Part shown: one piece after another, positions 35,714 through 48,689 of the stretch
How positions within the stretch are numbered: the first letter of the stretch is position 1
How the letters are laid out: every line of letters begins with the position of its first letter
Assembly (NCBI RefSeq): GCF_029227915.1
Contig: NC_079877.1
Span: 23,587,851-23,651,850, forward strand
Direction: 5' to 3'
Source: Hydractinia symbiolongicarpus
Lineage: Eukaryota; Cnidaria; Hydrozoa; Anthoathecata; Hydractiniidae
DNA length: 64,000 nucleotides
Program-made: the position numbers and the translations under genes
The notes under the pieces: model-generated
Seen by the model: the letters and a program-made list of their open reading frames with translations, nothing else
Databases searched by the model: none
What the model was told of the DNA's origin: nothing

Positions 35714-35825
35714 CTAACATAGAAATAAAGTTGTAAGTGACATGATCATTATCAGAAGTATTCTAATCTAGTCAAAAAACTAACCTTGCTAGCCTGATTT
35801 ATTTGATGTCAAAGTTCAGCTTGTC
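35714..35825 (-). promoter_or_regulatory. Noncoding exon 1 and intron 1 of gene copy 3
   Basis: Exon 1 runs from a presumed start near 35,825 to 35,785 (AGCAAG|GTTAGT). Intron 1 is 35,784-35,714 (71 nt), ending 'tatgttag' directly before the ATG. Because exon 2 opens with the ATG, start-codon choice depends on this splice. Confidence 0.65.
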
Positions 35826-35845
35826 TTTTTCTGGCTAAATGGAGA

Positions 35846-35854
35846 CCTTTTATA
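35846..35854 (-). promoter_or_regulatory. TATA box of gene copy 3 (TATAAAAGG)
   Basis: TATAAAAGG in the context 'aaaagtcctcTATAAAAGG', conserved in all five copies. The upstream AP-1-like heptamer of copies 1 and 5 is not preserved here. Confidence 0.8.
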
Positions 35855-35859
35855 GAGGA

Positions 35860-37150
35860 CTTTTGATTGTTTAATTATTATAAGCAATACACCATAAAAT
35901 CTTTTAAATTAGATCAGTTATATAAAAGTTTTATACAACTAGGGAGTTTACTGCCGAGATAATAAATTCGTTGTCGGATTTGAATATCAGAAGATAACCC
36001 CCGGTTATAAGGTATAGTTGGAATTATTTAATCACAACAAAAAATAATTGGCTGTGTAAAACCTGTTCCATGAAATATGATCTAATCAAGATGTAGCTAG
36101 GAAAACAAAAACAAAAACATGTTAATTCGCAGGTTAGAAAGAGTTGTATGATTTGTGCAAAGAATTGCTACATTAAAAATGAATAGTGTGAAGCTAGAAT
36201 AAATTCATAAAAGAAAGTAGGTCCTTGTGAAACAAAAATTTTTATTTTAGAACTACGGAACACGTCTCACAGTTTCATTGCAACAGGTCAAAACTTAAAC
36301 AATTAGAAGCTGTCATCTTAATTGAAGTCAGAAATATTTCTCCACGCCATGCTGTGAAATTTAATTTAAATGAGTGGAATAACAATCGCTTTTTGTAAAG
36401 AAATTTGATATACTACTAACAAAAAGAAAGAGTAGATTAGACGTGATTAAATGCCCACATCAACACTCGATGTGGAGGTACGTAGGAGTTACATCATCAA
36501 AGTTAAATTGAATCTACTGGAATATGTTTTGAATCTGGTCTAGATTATAGAACAAACAACCTGTTATTAATAAACAGCTTTTCTCTTAAAACTTCTGCTA
36601 CATCATGACTTGTCATTGCTTTGGGTTCTGTTTCTTCGCCTGTTAATTCATTGGTGTAGAAAAAGCACTCTGAATCATGATATTTATTACTTTTATATAT
36701 ATAGTAAATTTTAACACGAAAACGAAGTGTCTTTCATAGCGCGCTTTTAATTTTCAGCCCTCTTAATCAAGCCTCGGCCAAAATTCGTAATTTTAGGGAT
36801 CTGAGAGCTCATTTAAGTGTTTACAACATGTTTCCAAGTTCAAAGGTGAAACCATACAACTTGCTAAAACTAGTTGTAATTATTCGACTTTATGACCTAT
36901 CAATGCAATTATTAGGGCAAGAAGTTTTACCTGCATGTTATGATTTTATGGTAGCAGTTAAAAATGTCCTTTTTGTGTTCCCCTGTACAAGCACTTTTAA
37001 GCTAGATTTAAATCCTGCAATATCCTTTCTTATTCATCTCTTAAGTGAACAAAAAACCCTATCACACACATGGTGGAAAAATGTTGCAAAACAGAATGTT
37101 TTACTTTATCTTCATGATTATTTACATTTAAGGAGGGCGAGGTTTTGAAT
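35860..37150. repeat. 5' flank of gene copy 3
   Basis: Aligns with 21,440-22,450 (flank of copy 1) and, inverted, 46,700-47,640 (flank of copy 5), for example 'ggaacacgtctcacagtttca' against 21,761. The 106-codon ORF at 36,828-37,148 is not open in the paralogues. Confidence 0.65.
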
Positions 37151-40100
37151 ATTAGCAGTGGTACTTGCGACATTAGAAATACCTTGTTATTAAGTTGTGA
37201 CACAACCGTAAGCAAATTAGGAGCAGAATTTGGACATATTTGTTTTCATGCAAGAAAAGTCAAACCTTTTTAAGACCTGTTTTTTTTTTGCCAGTAGTAG
37301 TGTGCACTGAAAGACAGCTACGTTACTTTTATGCTAACCATCTGTTAAGTCACCATCTTTCGCTTTTTTGCCAATTTCAGTTAGGTCGAGATTGAGAGAA
37401 ATTTGACTTAACGTCAAAAAATTTTTTTGATAAGTGATTTTCTTGAAAACACATTTCGCATATTTTCCAAAAGTTAGAAAAAGTATCCATATTTGATGGT
37501 GTACTGATAAACACATATAACGTATGATTACTTACTATCAGGAGGAAAAAAACTTGCACTTCAAACAGAGTAAATGTAAGAAAGGTAATGATATGCTACA
37601 AATCCCTAATATAAACAACATTTATCTTTTTTTTCGGATTTTATGGAGTCTTAAACCCATATGTCATGCGTTGAAATCATTGAATTTTTGTGTTGTTAGA
37701 ACGTAAATCTTCTTTGCAATGTTATTCGATGTGTCTTTTTTGTTGAGAGACCGTTAAGCAAATTTTTTTTGATTTTATAAGCATTTTCAGCATCACACGT
37801 ACTAGGTTAAAAGTCAAGTTTCTTTATATGTGTATATCTCTATAAACAGTATAGATATGTATATATCTATAAAAATTGGGTTAGGTGTTATAAAGATTAG
37901 GTTAACGGGGGGGCATCCAACAAGTTCAGCCAGGCGGAGATGTGTGTTGAGAGCTTTTCCAAATGTCAAAAGAAACTATTAACAAAATATTTTGTAAAAT
38001 TTATTAGGTTAGGGAAACAATTTTGTATTTTTCTCAAAACAGATATTGAGTTGTTATTTTAATATAGTATATATTACATTATTTACATGGACTAAATTGA
38101 AAAAAAAAACAATAAAAATATTAAGATTTTCGACTTTGACCATATTTAATAGCCAAAATAAATTCACTCATTTCTATGTAATAACTGAACATATCCAGGT
38201 GTGGACGTAGTAATGTGATTAAGTGAGTTCAATACATTTCTCGAGGTCAACTCAGTCGCTATAACGTTGTAAACAGCAGAAAAGGGATTATACTCCAAAG
38301 GATTACGCTGATCTTCTATCATTAATAATAATTCAAAGTCAAATTCAAATTCATCAATATCACAATATGTTAAAAAATAAACAATTAATGTGAATCAGGT
38401 AATGTGGCGCTAAGCATGAAAAAAATATGCCTTTGCCTCCAGACCATATAAAAAGGAACTCCATGGATGAAAAAGACGTTGAAGACGTATGAATTCTTAA
38501 CAAGAATGATTCATATACTTATACACACAACCCATAATCAATAACAATTCTCCATGTTATTTTTGCTACCCTTTTTTTGGCCACAACAACTGCTACTTTC
38601 ATTCTACATGTGAGAATATATTAGCCACTGGCCAATAAATAAGCAGATACAGCAACGGAAATCTCGATTCAGTTATATCATGTAAAAAAAGTTAGAATGA
38701 GACAAGTACTTAGCAATATTGCTGCTACATACAACAGCACTAAAGCCTTAAAATTCTTTCTTGTGCGAACGGTCGCCAAGAGTACGGCCTCAGGATCGCC
38801 ACATCCAACTGTAACCTTATTAAACTGATTGCTTATGTCTACATGGATCACAAATAATACCCAATTGTTGCTTAAATGTTAATAATGTAATGTTCTGGGC
38901 CGTGTGCATGATTCCTAAGAACAAATTTTTATGCGCTGGAAGACCAGTCCATCCAGAAAATCAGTCAAAGATAATAATTTATAGAACATATGGCGTAATG
39001 TTATAATTCGAAAAACAGTTTATATGCATGCTTCGTTAAACTAAGTTGCAGAAGTGCACGTCAAAATTTTTGCTATTGAATGTGCTATGATGCCCATGGA
39101 ACATTTTGCACTAAAATCAAACATTCTATCTAAGACTTAACGAATGACAAAATGGCGATCCATCATTTTTGCCATCTTTTGCAGTGATCCTATCACTCTT
39201 AATCGTTATATTTTGTTGGTTTACGAGTAAAGTGTTATTATATAAATTTTAGTTCAGCTGAGACGAGCGGAAGCGTTTAGTTCCACTGGTTCGGCAACTG
39301 TTTTCTATTTCATCAGAATTATGTTTCAATTGATTAAATTTCATTTAAAATATTAAGTAGCTACTAGAACAAATAGTATTAACTTGTTTATTTTTGTGTC
39401 TACTTTGTATATGAGTAAGATTATTGATTTTTTCCACATTTGGGAAATTTGCATTGAAAAGGAAAAGCTTTAACTTATTTTATCAGCTTTGTTACATTCG
39501 CCCTAAAGAAGTAAGTAAGTTACTTTATGTATTCTAATAATTTGGAAAAGTATGTCAAGTGTGTCAAGTATGGTTATATATTGCTTTGTTATCGATATTG
39601 TGTTAAGCTTTTGGCAGCTTCCATCTAAAGTAACAGGTTATTTTTACGGGTGATGTTTTTATTTTTACAAAGGTTGTTGACACTTGATGAAACATTTACG
39701 TAGGTCCGGGATATTGAGTTATAATATTTCTTCAGCGGAAGGTATTATTGTCCTTTATATCGTTCGTGTTGCAAATAAAATTTTGAAATTTTGTGGAAAC
39801 CTTTGTGGACATAGCCCGCATGTATTATACCTAAAGAACGAGTTTCTGCAGAATTAGATTTTGCTAAAAGGTTTTGTAAGCTGAGGTCTCTCTTATATTT
39901 TGAAGTATAACTTTTGTTGAAGAGAACTGTAGGTGACGTATGATTTGCCGGATAAAAATTCCACGCTTTAACGTTTTTGTTTTTGTTGAGAATTTGACAA
40001 AGTGCAGATTTCATGTAAGAAAATAATGTTGTTGAAAACTTTCAATGGATTTTCAAATCCTTTGTGTGTAAGATTTCCTGGGTAAACATGCCAAATGAAC

Positions 40101-40480
40101 AAATTGTGTTCATTTGGATTTTTTTTCTGTTTTACATTTTGTGTAAACGTTTGTGACCATATGCAATGTTGATTTAAAAATTACTCCATGATCAACAATC
40201 ATTAACAATTTTGATTAAAAGTTTTACTAGAGGGCAATAGGGTTCATAACAAAATAGTCAATTTTGTATTGTCAACCATTTGCTTCTGGAATTTGTATAA
40301 TTAATTGTGACAGAAATAAAATGTAATCGATATGATAGAATTTCTTGATTCAAATTGGATATTTTCCAAACTATGGCTTTTCTAAATCTGTGTACAAACT
40401 CATAGGGGAAACATAATGCCTTAGAAAGTCTGCTTTTTAGCCATTTCAAATTCAAATATCGAAAAATTTGAACGTTAAAA
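37150..40480. repeat. Distal unit flank, direct duplicate of 0-2.9 kb
   Basis: Long co-linear match to the left end of the window in the same orientation, interrupted by about 350 bp unique to this copy (39,540-39,905). It ends at the junction with PolB fragment II near 40,490. Confidence 0.8.
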
Positions 40481-40494
40481 CTGATATACTTTTA

Positions 40495-42770
40495 CGTAAT
40501 TTCAGCAATACAATCACTATCCAGGGTGTTATATTTTGTGCCCAATTCCGGGATAAGCAGGTGCGCATCGTACCTACTTAGATTGTGGAATATGACACGT
40601 ATATAGCTAGGTATCTTGTATTTGAGGTTACAGCTGTTATGCGCCGCACCTCTATACAACCCCGTATAGTGACAATGGTCCTGAATCCTACGGTTATTCT
40701 CGTCGCTAAAGCGTTTCATGCAGATGTGGCAGTACGTGGCTTCGTTGTGTTCTCTTTTTAACACCTCTGTTAGTTGTACCGTAAGTTGTTGTGGGTAGGT
40801 GTTATACAACCGCTTCACCTTGTCTTCCAAATGGTTCACGAACTTCGCTACGCAATCCTTACCACGATACACTGTTAGGGGATATGGTACATCCCCATAT
40901 GCAAATGTACTGTAGGTACACCAGCCAGATGAGATGTGCTTGTTCATCTTTTTCGTCTTCATGCCCTTAGCATCCTTTACTGGTATTAACCCTATTTGGT
41001 ATGGGCTTCTTTTAGCCTTGTAAGTATTGGGGGGGGGGGGGGGGGGCATAAAGTGATTGCTTTAAAGTGACGAAACTTGGCACAAAAAAGCATCAATATG
41101 TTAATTAATGACAAAATATCTCGGTTGACATGTCATCACAGGAAGTGATGAGTTATAATGAGACAATGGTTGGTGAAAAGAGACTTTTCTGGAAATTATT
41201 ATTTTTTATATTTTTAAAAATTTTTGGAGTACTAGTCATTAAAAAAACCTATGGGGGCGGACACTTTATGCTTTCCCATACCTAGTAGGGTTAATAGACT
41301 CTCAAAGTCTGCGTAAATAGCTAAATGTACCTTGAATTGCATCTGACCATGCCTATACCTTAACCATTATTCACCTTCTTTTGGCATTGTCATTTTAACC
41401 GCCTTGTGGTTCTTGCAGTAACAACAATGCTTGTCTCTGGAATCAACCGTGTTAAACGAATGCAAGCAGTTCAGGCAGAAATACATTGATTTTGTATTCT
41501 TTGAAGTCTCGCTACCTCAGAGTCGCGATAGACCATTAAAGGCCGTGTGGTGGGTATTTTTGCCATCTGTGATAAGCAGCAGGAGAATATGCCTGTTACG
41601 CTTGACGTTGTCCTCAGATTGTCGCAGGATGTTGATCTTCTTACCCGTGACATACAACACACGTCATCAAATGTCTGTGCTGTTCTTCTCGAACTTGTGT
41701 ATATCCTTGATGGTTGTCGGGAATTATATACCCTCCAAATTGTAGAGAGATACGTAGCGCTACATCTGAGATATTTCATTCGGGTCTCTTCCAATCTCTG
41801 AATGGTGTAGGGATTCTATGACAGGCCACTTCATCTTCATTTTTTGAGTTAACGACGGCCGTTTTCGAGTCTATCAATTTGGCTTATTCTATGTACGAGG
41901 ACCCACGCGTTAGACGCAGTTTATGTAAATCTATAAGGTGAGGAATTTTATGGATCGTAAATCCACTCTGAGGTAGGCCCAGATGTTCTACGTGTGTTTT
42001 GATTTGAGCAAACATTTTATCCAGTACATCATTGACGTCGCTACCCTGGAAAATGTAATGGATATTACTACTGAAGGGTTTTTTTACCCTGATATACTCA
42101 GCTTTTTCAAGGTCCTCCGAGGTTGTTACAATCCTCCTTTTCCACATGATCCACAGGGACAACTGTACCTTTGCCGACTCCATCCCTCCTACCTGATCTT
42201 CAACCAAAATGTTTATGTTGGGTCGCACCATCCTTATACATTCGTCGACGTTGCTTTTTTTATACCAGGAATGCGATATATCTTGTGGAGGGCGTGCTTG
42301 TGTTTCCGAGGCGTAACATCTTGTCCAGGCTGATCATATAGATTTTGAATGTTTTCGAGGTAGTCTTCTTGAACCCCTTTTTCTACTTCATCGTGAAGCC
42401 TAGGTCTTGCGATGATATTAGTCACACTATCATAGGGATTCCTCACCTTACGCTTGAAGGTCGCGTACGTTTTTTTGACTCCCTCATTTACAGGCTTGCG
42501 AACAGCTTCCAATAACCATTTTTACCGTCCTTGAATCTTGGTTTTCACAACCGAACGATTTTTTGACATTTCCTGTTTTTCAAGTATATCCATGCCCTCC
42601 GGTGTTGATACTATAGTCACGGACCTAACCTGTTTTCCATGTCCAACCCTCCTAGGTGGCCTCTGTGGTACATTCTTTAACAAAGCAACAGCCTTGCGTA
42701 GTCTGTAGTACCCGGCCAACTCACTGCTTTTTGCGATATTACGTAATTCTTTTATGGTGTATGTATTCAT
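40495..42770 (-). pseudogene. Polinton/adintovirus-type PolB, fragment II, interrupted by a MITE
   Basis: Inverted partner of 26.9-28.9 kb. From 42,770 downwards it shows LAGYYRLRKAVALL, then a PGQDVTP segment, LPQSGFTIHKI, and after the MITE the VYRGKDCVAKFVNHL stretch. The Cys/His unit then follows (CHICMKRFSDENNRRIQDHC, then YRGAAHNSCN), with Exo II FHNLSRYDAHLL. It ends at about 40,495, before Exo III, at the junction with unit flank. The part carrying Exo I is cut by MITE 3. Several stops and shifts are present. The Cys/His segment is better preserved here than in fragment I. Confidence 0.85.
40990..41290 (+). mobile_element. Short piggyBac-like MITE (301 bp) inside PolB fragment II
   Basis: TTAA on both sides (40,986-40,989 and 41,291-41,294). 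Inverted termini are CCCTATTTGGTATGGG / CCCATACCTAGTAGGG. It contains an 18-base G tract at about 41,030-41,047. The uninterrupted sequence survives in PolB fragment I near 28,365, where a single TTAA-like site (ttag) sits at the same codon. It is a different family from the 740-bp MITEs. Confidence 0.85.
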
Positions 42771-42889
42771 TTCTTTATTTTATGGATTTTTACATTGCTG
42801 GTGAATTTTATGTTTGCTCAAGATCTAGTAGAGTTGGACACGTGGGCCTTGCTGCGATTCGTTTTGATTTTTGATGACGTCAGCGGTGT

Positions 42890-43150
42890 GTGGTGCTTTC
42901 TTTGAACTGCATGAATAAGCACAGCATGACGTAGTTCTGCATGACTAAGTACAGCATGATCGGGGTTTTGTTGTGTTGGACTGTGGGCGTTCTACCTTAA
43001 TGATCGGGGGCTTGTCTTGGATGATCGGGGGTTTACTGCGTTGCACTTGGGGCATGCTGCCTTAATATGTATGAATAAGCACAGCATGATAGGGACTTGT
43101 GTTGGATGGTTTGGAATTTGTTGTGTTTGACTGTGCGAGCGCGTTTGCGC
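42890..43150 (-). repeat. Degenerate repeats flanking PolB fragment II
   Basis: 'gcatgaataagcacagcatga' and 'ttgttgtgttggactgtg' type motifs occur about three times. Inverted counterpart of 26,520-26,760. Confidence 0.6.
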
Positions 43151-43417
43151 GATGTGCGCATGTGCTAAAACATACATCTCCTTATCTCTGCAGCAGACAT
43201 TACTTATGCGCACATTCCACTCGATTTTATATCACACAGAGGCTTACAATGCGTTTTGTTTGTACTTACCTGTTAACAGCATAATATTTCTAGAAAGATG
43301 TTTTTCATTATTTAGCAAATATTTGTTTGCAAAAAACTAAACAAATGATTTCAATTTAACTAATTCAAAAGATTTTACGTTGTCTTACTCATAAAAGTTA
43401 GACCTTCGAAAGTCCTC

Positions 43418-43426
43418 TATAAATAG
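43418..43426 (+). promoter_or_regulatory. TATA box of gene copy 4 (TATAAATAG)
   Basis: TATAAATAG preceded by 'ccttcgaaagtcctc', as in copy 2. Upstream is TTACTCA in place of TGACTCA. The intron-1 region is collapsed, with only 'gttag-ttactttttatgttag' type sequence left before the ATG at 43,510. Confidence 0.75.
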
Positions 43427-43509
43427 TCTTCGCTCAGCCGGGAGAGCACTAGCTAAACTTTTCCATCGACGAAATTAGGCGAAAAATGTTAGATTACTTT
43501 TTATGTTAG

Positions 43510-44298
43510 ATGAAGCTGCTTTATTTGTTGTTGTTTCTGGTCTTTGCGGCAAGACTGTTGGAAGAAATATTACTACTATATTATAAGGATCGGGAAGAGT
43601 GATAGATATTAAAGAAATTGTGATTGAAGAATAAGTTTCGGAGATGGACAATATAGCAGATGCTACCATCACATTCTGATGATGAGAATAAAAACTCTGA
43701 GGATTCGGATGAAAGTAACACTTCATCATATACTGACAATGAGAATAAAAACTCTGAGATTTCATATGAATGTAACACATTATCCAATGCGGATAACGAC
43801 AATGAATTTTCAGCGAATTCAGGTTAAAGTAAAATCTAGGAGTGTACGTTGTACATCTAAAACTAATTTCACTATTTGAAGTTCGAATTATTATAGGTGA
43901 CGATGACTCGAAAAAAAAAACAGCGACGTAGAAGAACAGGATTATGATCAATAATTTTAAGAATGTGTTTTTTTCATTCAGTAAGATTTATTCTTTCTTC
44001 CTATAAATTATGTATGATATGTACTACGTGAAGCTTGCTTTAAGCTTGTCGTTGACAATTCTTCTCATAGATTCATGGTTTAGTCTACATTCTTACAAGC
44101 GCTGAAGACGTCTGCGTCCTCCCTGACCTACACGTGAAAGAATCCACAGACAATAGACTTATCGACGTCGAAATATTCATGTACGATGAGTTGGAGCACA
44201 TAGACGAACTTACGGTGAAAGAATCCACCATCGCCGCCAAATCTGTCCAATACGACGAATTCACCGAAAGTGAAACTATGGTTATGCAGTGGTGGTAA
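43510..44298 (+). pseudogene. Gene copy 4: charge-bipartite secreted precursor, broken
   Basis: The signal peptide (MKLLYLLLFLVFAA) is intact, but about 130 bp covering the end of exon 2 and most of intron 2 is lost, so the frame runs into TGA at about 43,601. Exon 3 (to 43,822) has a TAA (TTA in copy 3) and a further TGA. Exon 4 starts at 43,897 but lacks its donor. Exon 5 starts at 44,071; the cationic frame stops after 11 residues, yet the acidic frame stays open to TAA at 44,296-44,298. AATAAA lies at 44,351-44,356. Mirror partner of copy 2. Confidence 0.75.
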
Positions 44299-44356
44299 TT
44301 ATTAATCAAGTAATTCACAATGTGTTGTATTTTGGAGATAGAAAAATGAAAATAAA

Positions 44357-47300
44357 CCTGTCTAAAACAACTCTCAACTCTTAGATACTGAGGTCCGCTC
44401 CAACAACGCCGGGTAAACTGGAAGTAACTGAGCGATCTGCGATTGAACACTCGGCAGAGGACTTGATAAGAGCGAACAACTGTGTCCCTTATTCAGCTGA
44501 AGCGCGCAAACACAGTTATGCAGTGTGTCATTAATTGAGTAAAGCGCACACAAAATTTACCACAACTTAGCTAAAATAACAACACTATTTACAATCCGCT
44601 GTAATACAATTTTAAAAATACATCACGGCAGCTAAGGTTTACTAAGGAGCGTACCTGCCATTGTGAGTGCCTTAAATTCTCACAACATATTTTTGAAGAA
44701 TCCTTGTAAAAATATAGTTTTTACCATCGGGGTCATGCATTATAATGAGAGCGACAATGGAAGTGACGATTTTAATTGCCTAGACTTCGTAAACCTTTGT
44801 CTTATGCAGATATCGTTCAAAATGAGTAACCAAGCAACCTCAAAGGGTGCCGCTTTTGCAAAAATATGTTTTTTCCGTAATACTAATCTCTTACATACTA
44901 ACAATGTAAATATAATCGTGGCAAAATGCTTAAATTTGGATGAAATGTGACATTTTTATCATCCACAAAAAAAGTACGTAATAAAACTAAAGAATCACGT
45001 TTATGCCTTAATATCACCTCTTTTATACTTCCTTTAACCTGTTTGGAGCCTTTCGTTAGCTTATCACTGATAAAATTATAATCGTCAATGAGTATTAAAT
45101 ATTGGAAAAATTAATCAAAGCTTTTCAACAAATTGTTTTCTTCCACAAAATTTAGGGCAATAACGTGCCAAAGTGATTAATTTTTGAGATAGGTCGAAAA
45201 TCATGCTGTAAATTATAAATTTAATCCTTGCATATTGTTTTCTCTTCACATTTGATAGAAAAATATGCGATTTTTTTGCATAGTACTACATTAACTGCTT
45301 TATATTTTCTAAAATTTATAATAAAATTGATTAATATGACCTAGATTTTTTTTTTATGAGAAGGTAAGGATAAAGTATAATCCCATTTCTTGTATTTTCA
45401 ACGATCTACCAGCAGCTCTGACCTCGAGATTTGTATTAACTTAATCACATTAATGCATCCTCACCTAGACATGATTACTTATGATACATCAATGGGTTAA
45501 TTCATTTTATATACTGTAAAAATAAAAAACATATGCTAAATTAAAGCAACAATTCTATAACGTTTATGTACAACATTTAATTTGTGTTCCCTATCTTAAA
45601 ACATTTTATCAAATTTATTATAAATTACTTCATTGGACATTTGAAAATGCTCGAAGTACATGACTCTGCCTAGCTTAACTTGTTACATGTTACTTTTTAA
45701 TCCATTCCAATATAAAAAAGAGATTTTGTACAGACACACGCATATTTCTAAGAAAGATATTTGTCCTTTAATCTAGTACACAAGATGTTAAAATGTGCCT
45801 TTAAAGGGACAGAACAAATATTTGACTGTTTTTTTAAAAATTTATAAAAACATATCAAAATCTCATGTCGCCATTTCGCGTCGTACAAAGTCCGGGTATT
45901 AAATGATTTTATGGCTGGTATATGAGTTTTTTTATACGCTGAGGAAAAAACAATTCATCATAGGTTTTTGTTTGCCATATTTGTGCAGCATATATATTTT
46001 CCCTAAAACTGACTAAAACGGTCCGAAGTAAAATTTAGAATAAGAAAAACATCATATATGTAAAAAAAATGATGACTTTCAAAATTCAAATAAAGGTATT
46101 TTGAAACCAATATGTCGTCATGAAACTTATGTCACGTCATAACAAATAATATTTACCCATGTTTAAGTTAACTAAAATTGACTAAAAACGCGAGATTTCA
46201 ATCCCTATAGAACGGTGGAACTAGCTCAAATACTGAAATCAGGAATTCTAAACTGACTTATATCATAAGGTTTTTGCTTAAAAAACAACAGCTTTAGAAA
46301 TTACAATTGAATTGGAGTTGGGGCGGGGGATTTGGCGAAGCAATTTTATTTTAAGCATTAAATATCCTGTCAATTGCACAGAAGAAAAAAATCAGTATAA
46401 CTAATTTAAAGAAAAGTGTTAAAAAAAGTAATTGCAAATTTTATTCAGTTCTTGATTTCATTATTTTTTCTGATCTTATTCCGCGGTAGACATTACCTAT
46501 GCCACGTGCACATTTCACGCAAAGGCTTAAAATGCGTTGCGTTTGTACTTTCCTGTCAACAGTATGATATTCCTAGTAACACTTTTGACCATTCTTAGTA
46601 AATTTTTGTTTACATAAACCTAAACAAATGCTTCAAACTGATGTATCACTAAACTGTAGTTGTCTATTTTCTCAATTATATTCAAATAATTTCCCAAATT
46701 GAAAACACAATTGGTTACTTAACAAGTTGTTAACATAAAAATATGGTGTCTTTCCCAAAAGATTCGAGCTATGGTTGTGTCAATAGTTAGTCCTAAGATA
46801 TTTCCGCTGTTGAGGCTACCACGTTCAAAGCTCGCCTTTTTTAAATGTAAATTATTATGAAAATAAATTAGAACAATTGGTATATTTTTCCACCGTCTTT
46901 GTGATACTGTTTCTCCTTCCGTTAAATGATAAATGCTACATAATTCAAATATATTTGAATATGTATTGACAGGGGACACAATGAGAACTATTGTACCAGA
47001 CATCACTAAATGGTGGCGCAAACCATGCATTATAATAACTGTCCCCCCTACTAATTGCATTGATAGGTGCTAAAAACAACTAAACATAATTAACTTTAGC
47101 AAATTATACAGTTCGATATTTAAACTTTGTACAATGCAGTAAACGCTTAAACAAACTCTTAGGGCGCTAAAGTTAGGACTTTTAAGCTATGCACCTAATT
47201 GAAAGGGTGGTAAATCAGAGTCGGTTTTAAAAAAGGAATTTCTTTTATGAAGCTATAATGATTGGATACTATTTATGTAAAAGTTATAAATATTATGTTA

Positions 47301-47640
47301 TAGTGCACATATCCTTGTGGTGAAACTTCTACGTTGATGAAATAACAGAAAGTACTCAGACGTATAGATAGACATAAAAGAAAGACAATTCATGATGTAG
47401 CATCTGTTTTAAACGCAAATCTGTTTTTCATTATATGATCCAGAGATTCAGAACATTACTCAGTAGATTAAACTTTATTCTTTGATTATGCAATGTTTTC
47501 GTGCTTCCTTGTCGACTATTGGGTGTAGGCATTTAATCTTGTCTAATCTGGTTTTGTGAAACTATGACACGTGTTCCAGTATACCAAAAGGAAAGTTATT
47601 TTAGAATGATTGATCCTGGTTTTACTCTGATCCATTAATA
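44357..47640. repeat. Inter-gene unit sequence between copies 4 and 5
   Basis: Inverted match to 21.46-25.38 kb. Contains the 3' flank of copy 4 (to about 45.2 kb), a long AT-rich flank (45.2-46.65 kb, including about 550 bp at 45,790-46,390 without counterpart in the left arm) and the 5' flank of copy 5. No gene supported. Confidence 0.65.
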
Positions 47641-47641
47641 G

Positions 47642-47683
47642 TGACTCATAATAATTGAGCCTTTAAAAGTCGCCTATATAAGG
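47642..47683 (+). promoter_or_regulatory. Core promoter of gene copy 5: TGACTCA plus TATATAAGG
   Basis: TGACTCA at 47,642-47,648 is a perfect AP-1 consensus, 27 bp upstream of TATATAAGG (47,675-47,683). The same spacing is seen in copy 1. Exon 1 would begin near 47,705 and end at 47,743 (AACAAG|GTAAGT). Confidence 0.7.
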
Positions 47684-47816
47684 TCTCTATTTAGTCAAAA
47701 AAATAAATCTGAGATTACACATCAAAGAAGTCTGACGAACAAGGTAAGTTTGTTTCATTAGATCTGACCATATGACGATAACGAAGATGTCACAAACAAC
47801 TTACTTTTTATGTTGG

Positions 47817-48631
47817 ATGAACCTGTTTAATTTGTTGTTGGTGGTGGGATTTGCTGCAACTCTACTTACAGGTAGCACAAAATAAAGTCTTTCTTTCACG
47901 TTACAAGTAATTCAATATAGTTTTCTTGATATGTTATACACAAGATTTCTATAAATTATTGTACGCTCATACTAGTAAAATGATGAAGAGAGTTTTCATT
48001 GACTTAATTAACACATTAATTTAATTTAAGTTTCAGGGAGAGGTATAAAAATTAAAGAAGATGCCATTGAAGTTTCTCAGATGGACAATGTAACAGATGC
48101 GAACGATGAGAATGAAAACTTTGAGAATTTGGATGAAAGTAACACTTTATCTGATGCGGATGATGAAATTGAAGATTCAGCAGAATCAGGTACAAGTAAC
48201 ATCTAGGAGTGGACATAGTGCAACTAAAACTAATTTTAATACTTAAACTTCAAAATTTTACTGGTGACAATGATTCAGAAGAAGAGGACAACGACGTAGC
48301 AGATCAGGATAATGGTCAAAAAGGTTAAAAAATGCTCTTTTTTTCATTTATTAACATTTATGTAGAGGCGCCTTCTTTGAGTTTGTCGTTTACAATTCTT
48401 CTCGTAGATCCATGGCTTCGTCTACATTCTCATAAACGCCAAAAAAGTCACTGTCGTCAGCGAATTAGCCATGGACGAGCATACCCACGTCGAAAAATCC
48501 ACCGACAAGGAGGTTATCAACATCGACGAAATCACAGGCAACCAAATCGACGAATTTACGGCGGACGAATCCACCATGGCCGACAAGTCTATCCCAATCG
48601 ACGAATTCACCGAAAGCGAATCTATGGTTAG
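47817..48631 (+). CDS. Gene copy 5: secreted charge-bipartite precursor, near-intact
   Basis: Exon 2 is 47,817-47,871 (MNLFNLLLVVGFAATLLT), exon 3 is 48,037-48,189, exon 4 is 48,279-48,323 with an alternative acceptor, and exon 5 is 48,408-48,631. Two ancestral acceptors are altered: 'tgttag' before the ATG is 'tgttgg', and the exon 4 'cag' is 'ctg' at 48,263. Both may be bypassed. Retained intron 1 is open in frame from an ATG at 47,772, and the next AG (48,277-48,278) restores the exon 4 frame. The 158-residue product keeps an acidic region and a 74-residue tail with 19 Arg, ending RKRIYG. I treat it as probably coding, but it could be a young pseudogene. Confidence 0.6.
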
Positions 48632-48689
48632 GTAGTGCTGTTAATTATTAATTAAGTGATTAACAAGGTGCTGTATTTTTCAGATGTAT

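Noticed and set aside
36828-37148. 106-codon ORF upstream of copy 3
   Set aside because: Paralogous positions at 22.0-22.4 and 46.7-47.1 kb carry stops in this frame.
39745-40014. 89-codon minus ORF
   Set aside because: Partly deleted in the paralogue at 2.3 kb, with no domain or signal peptide.
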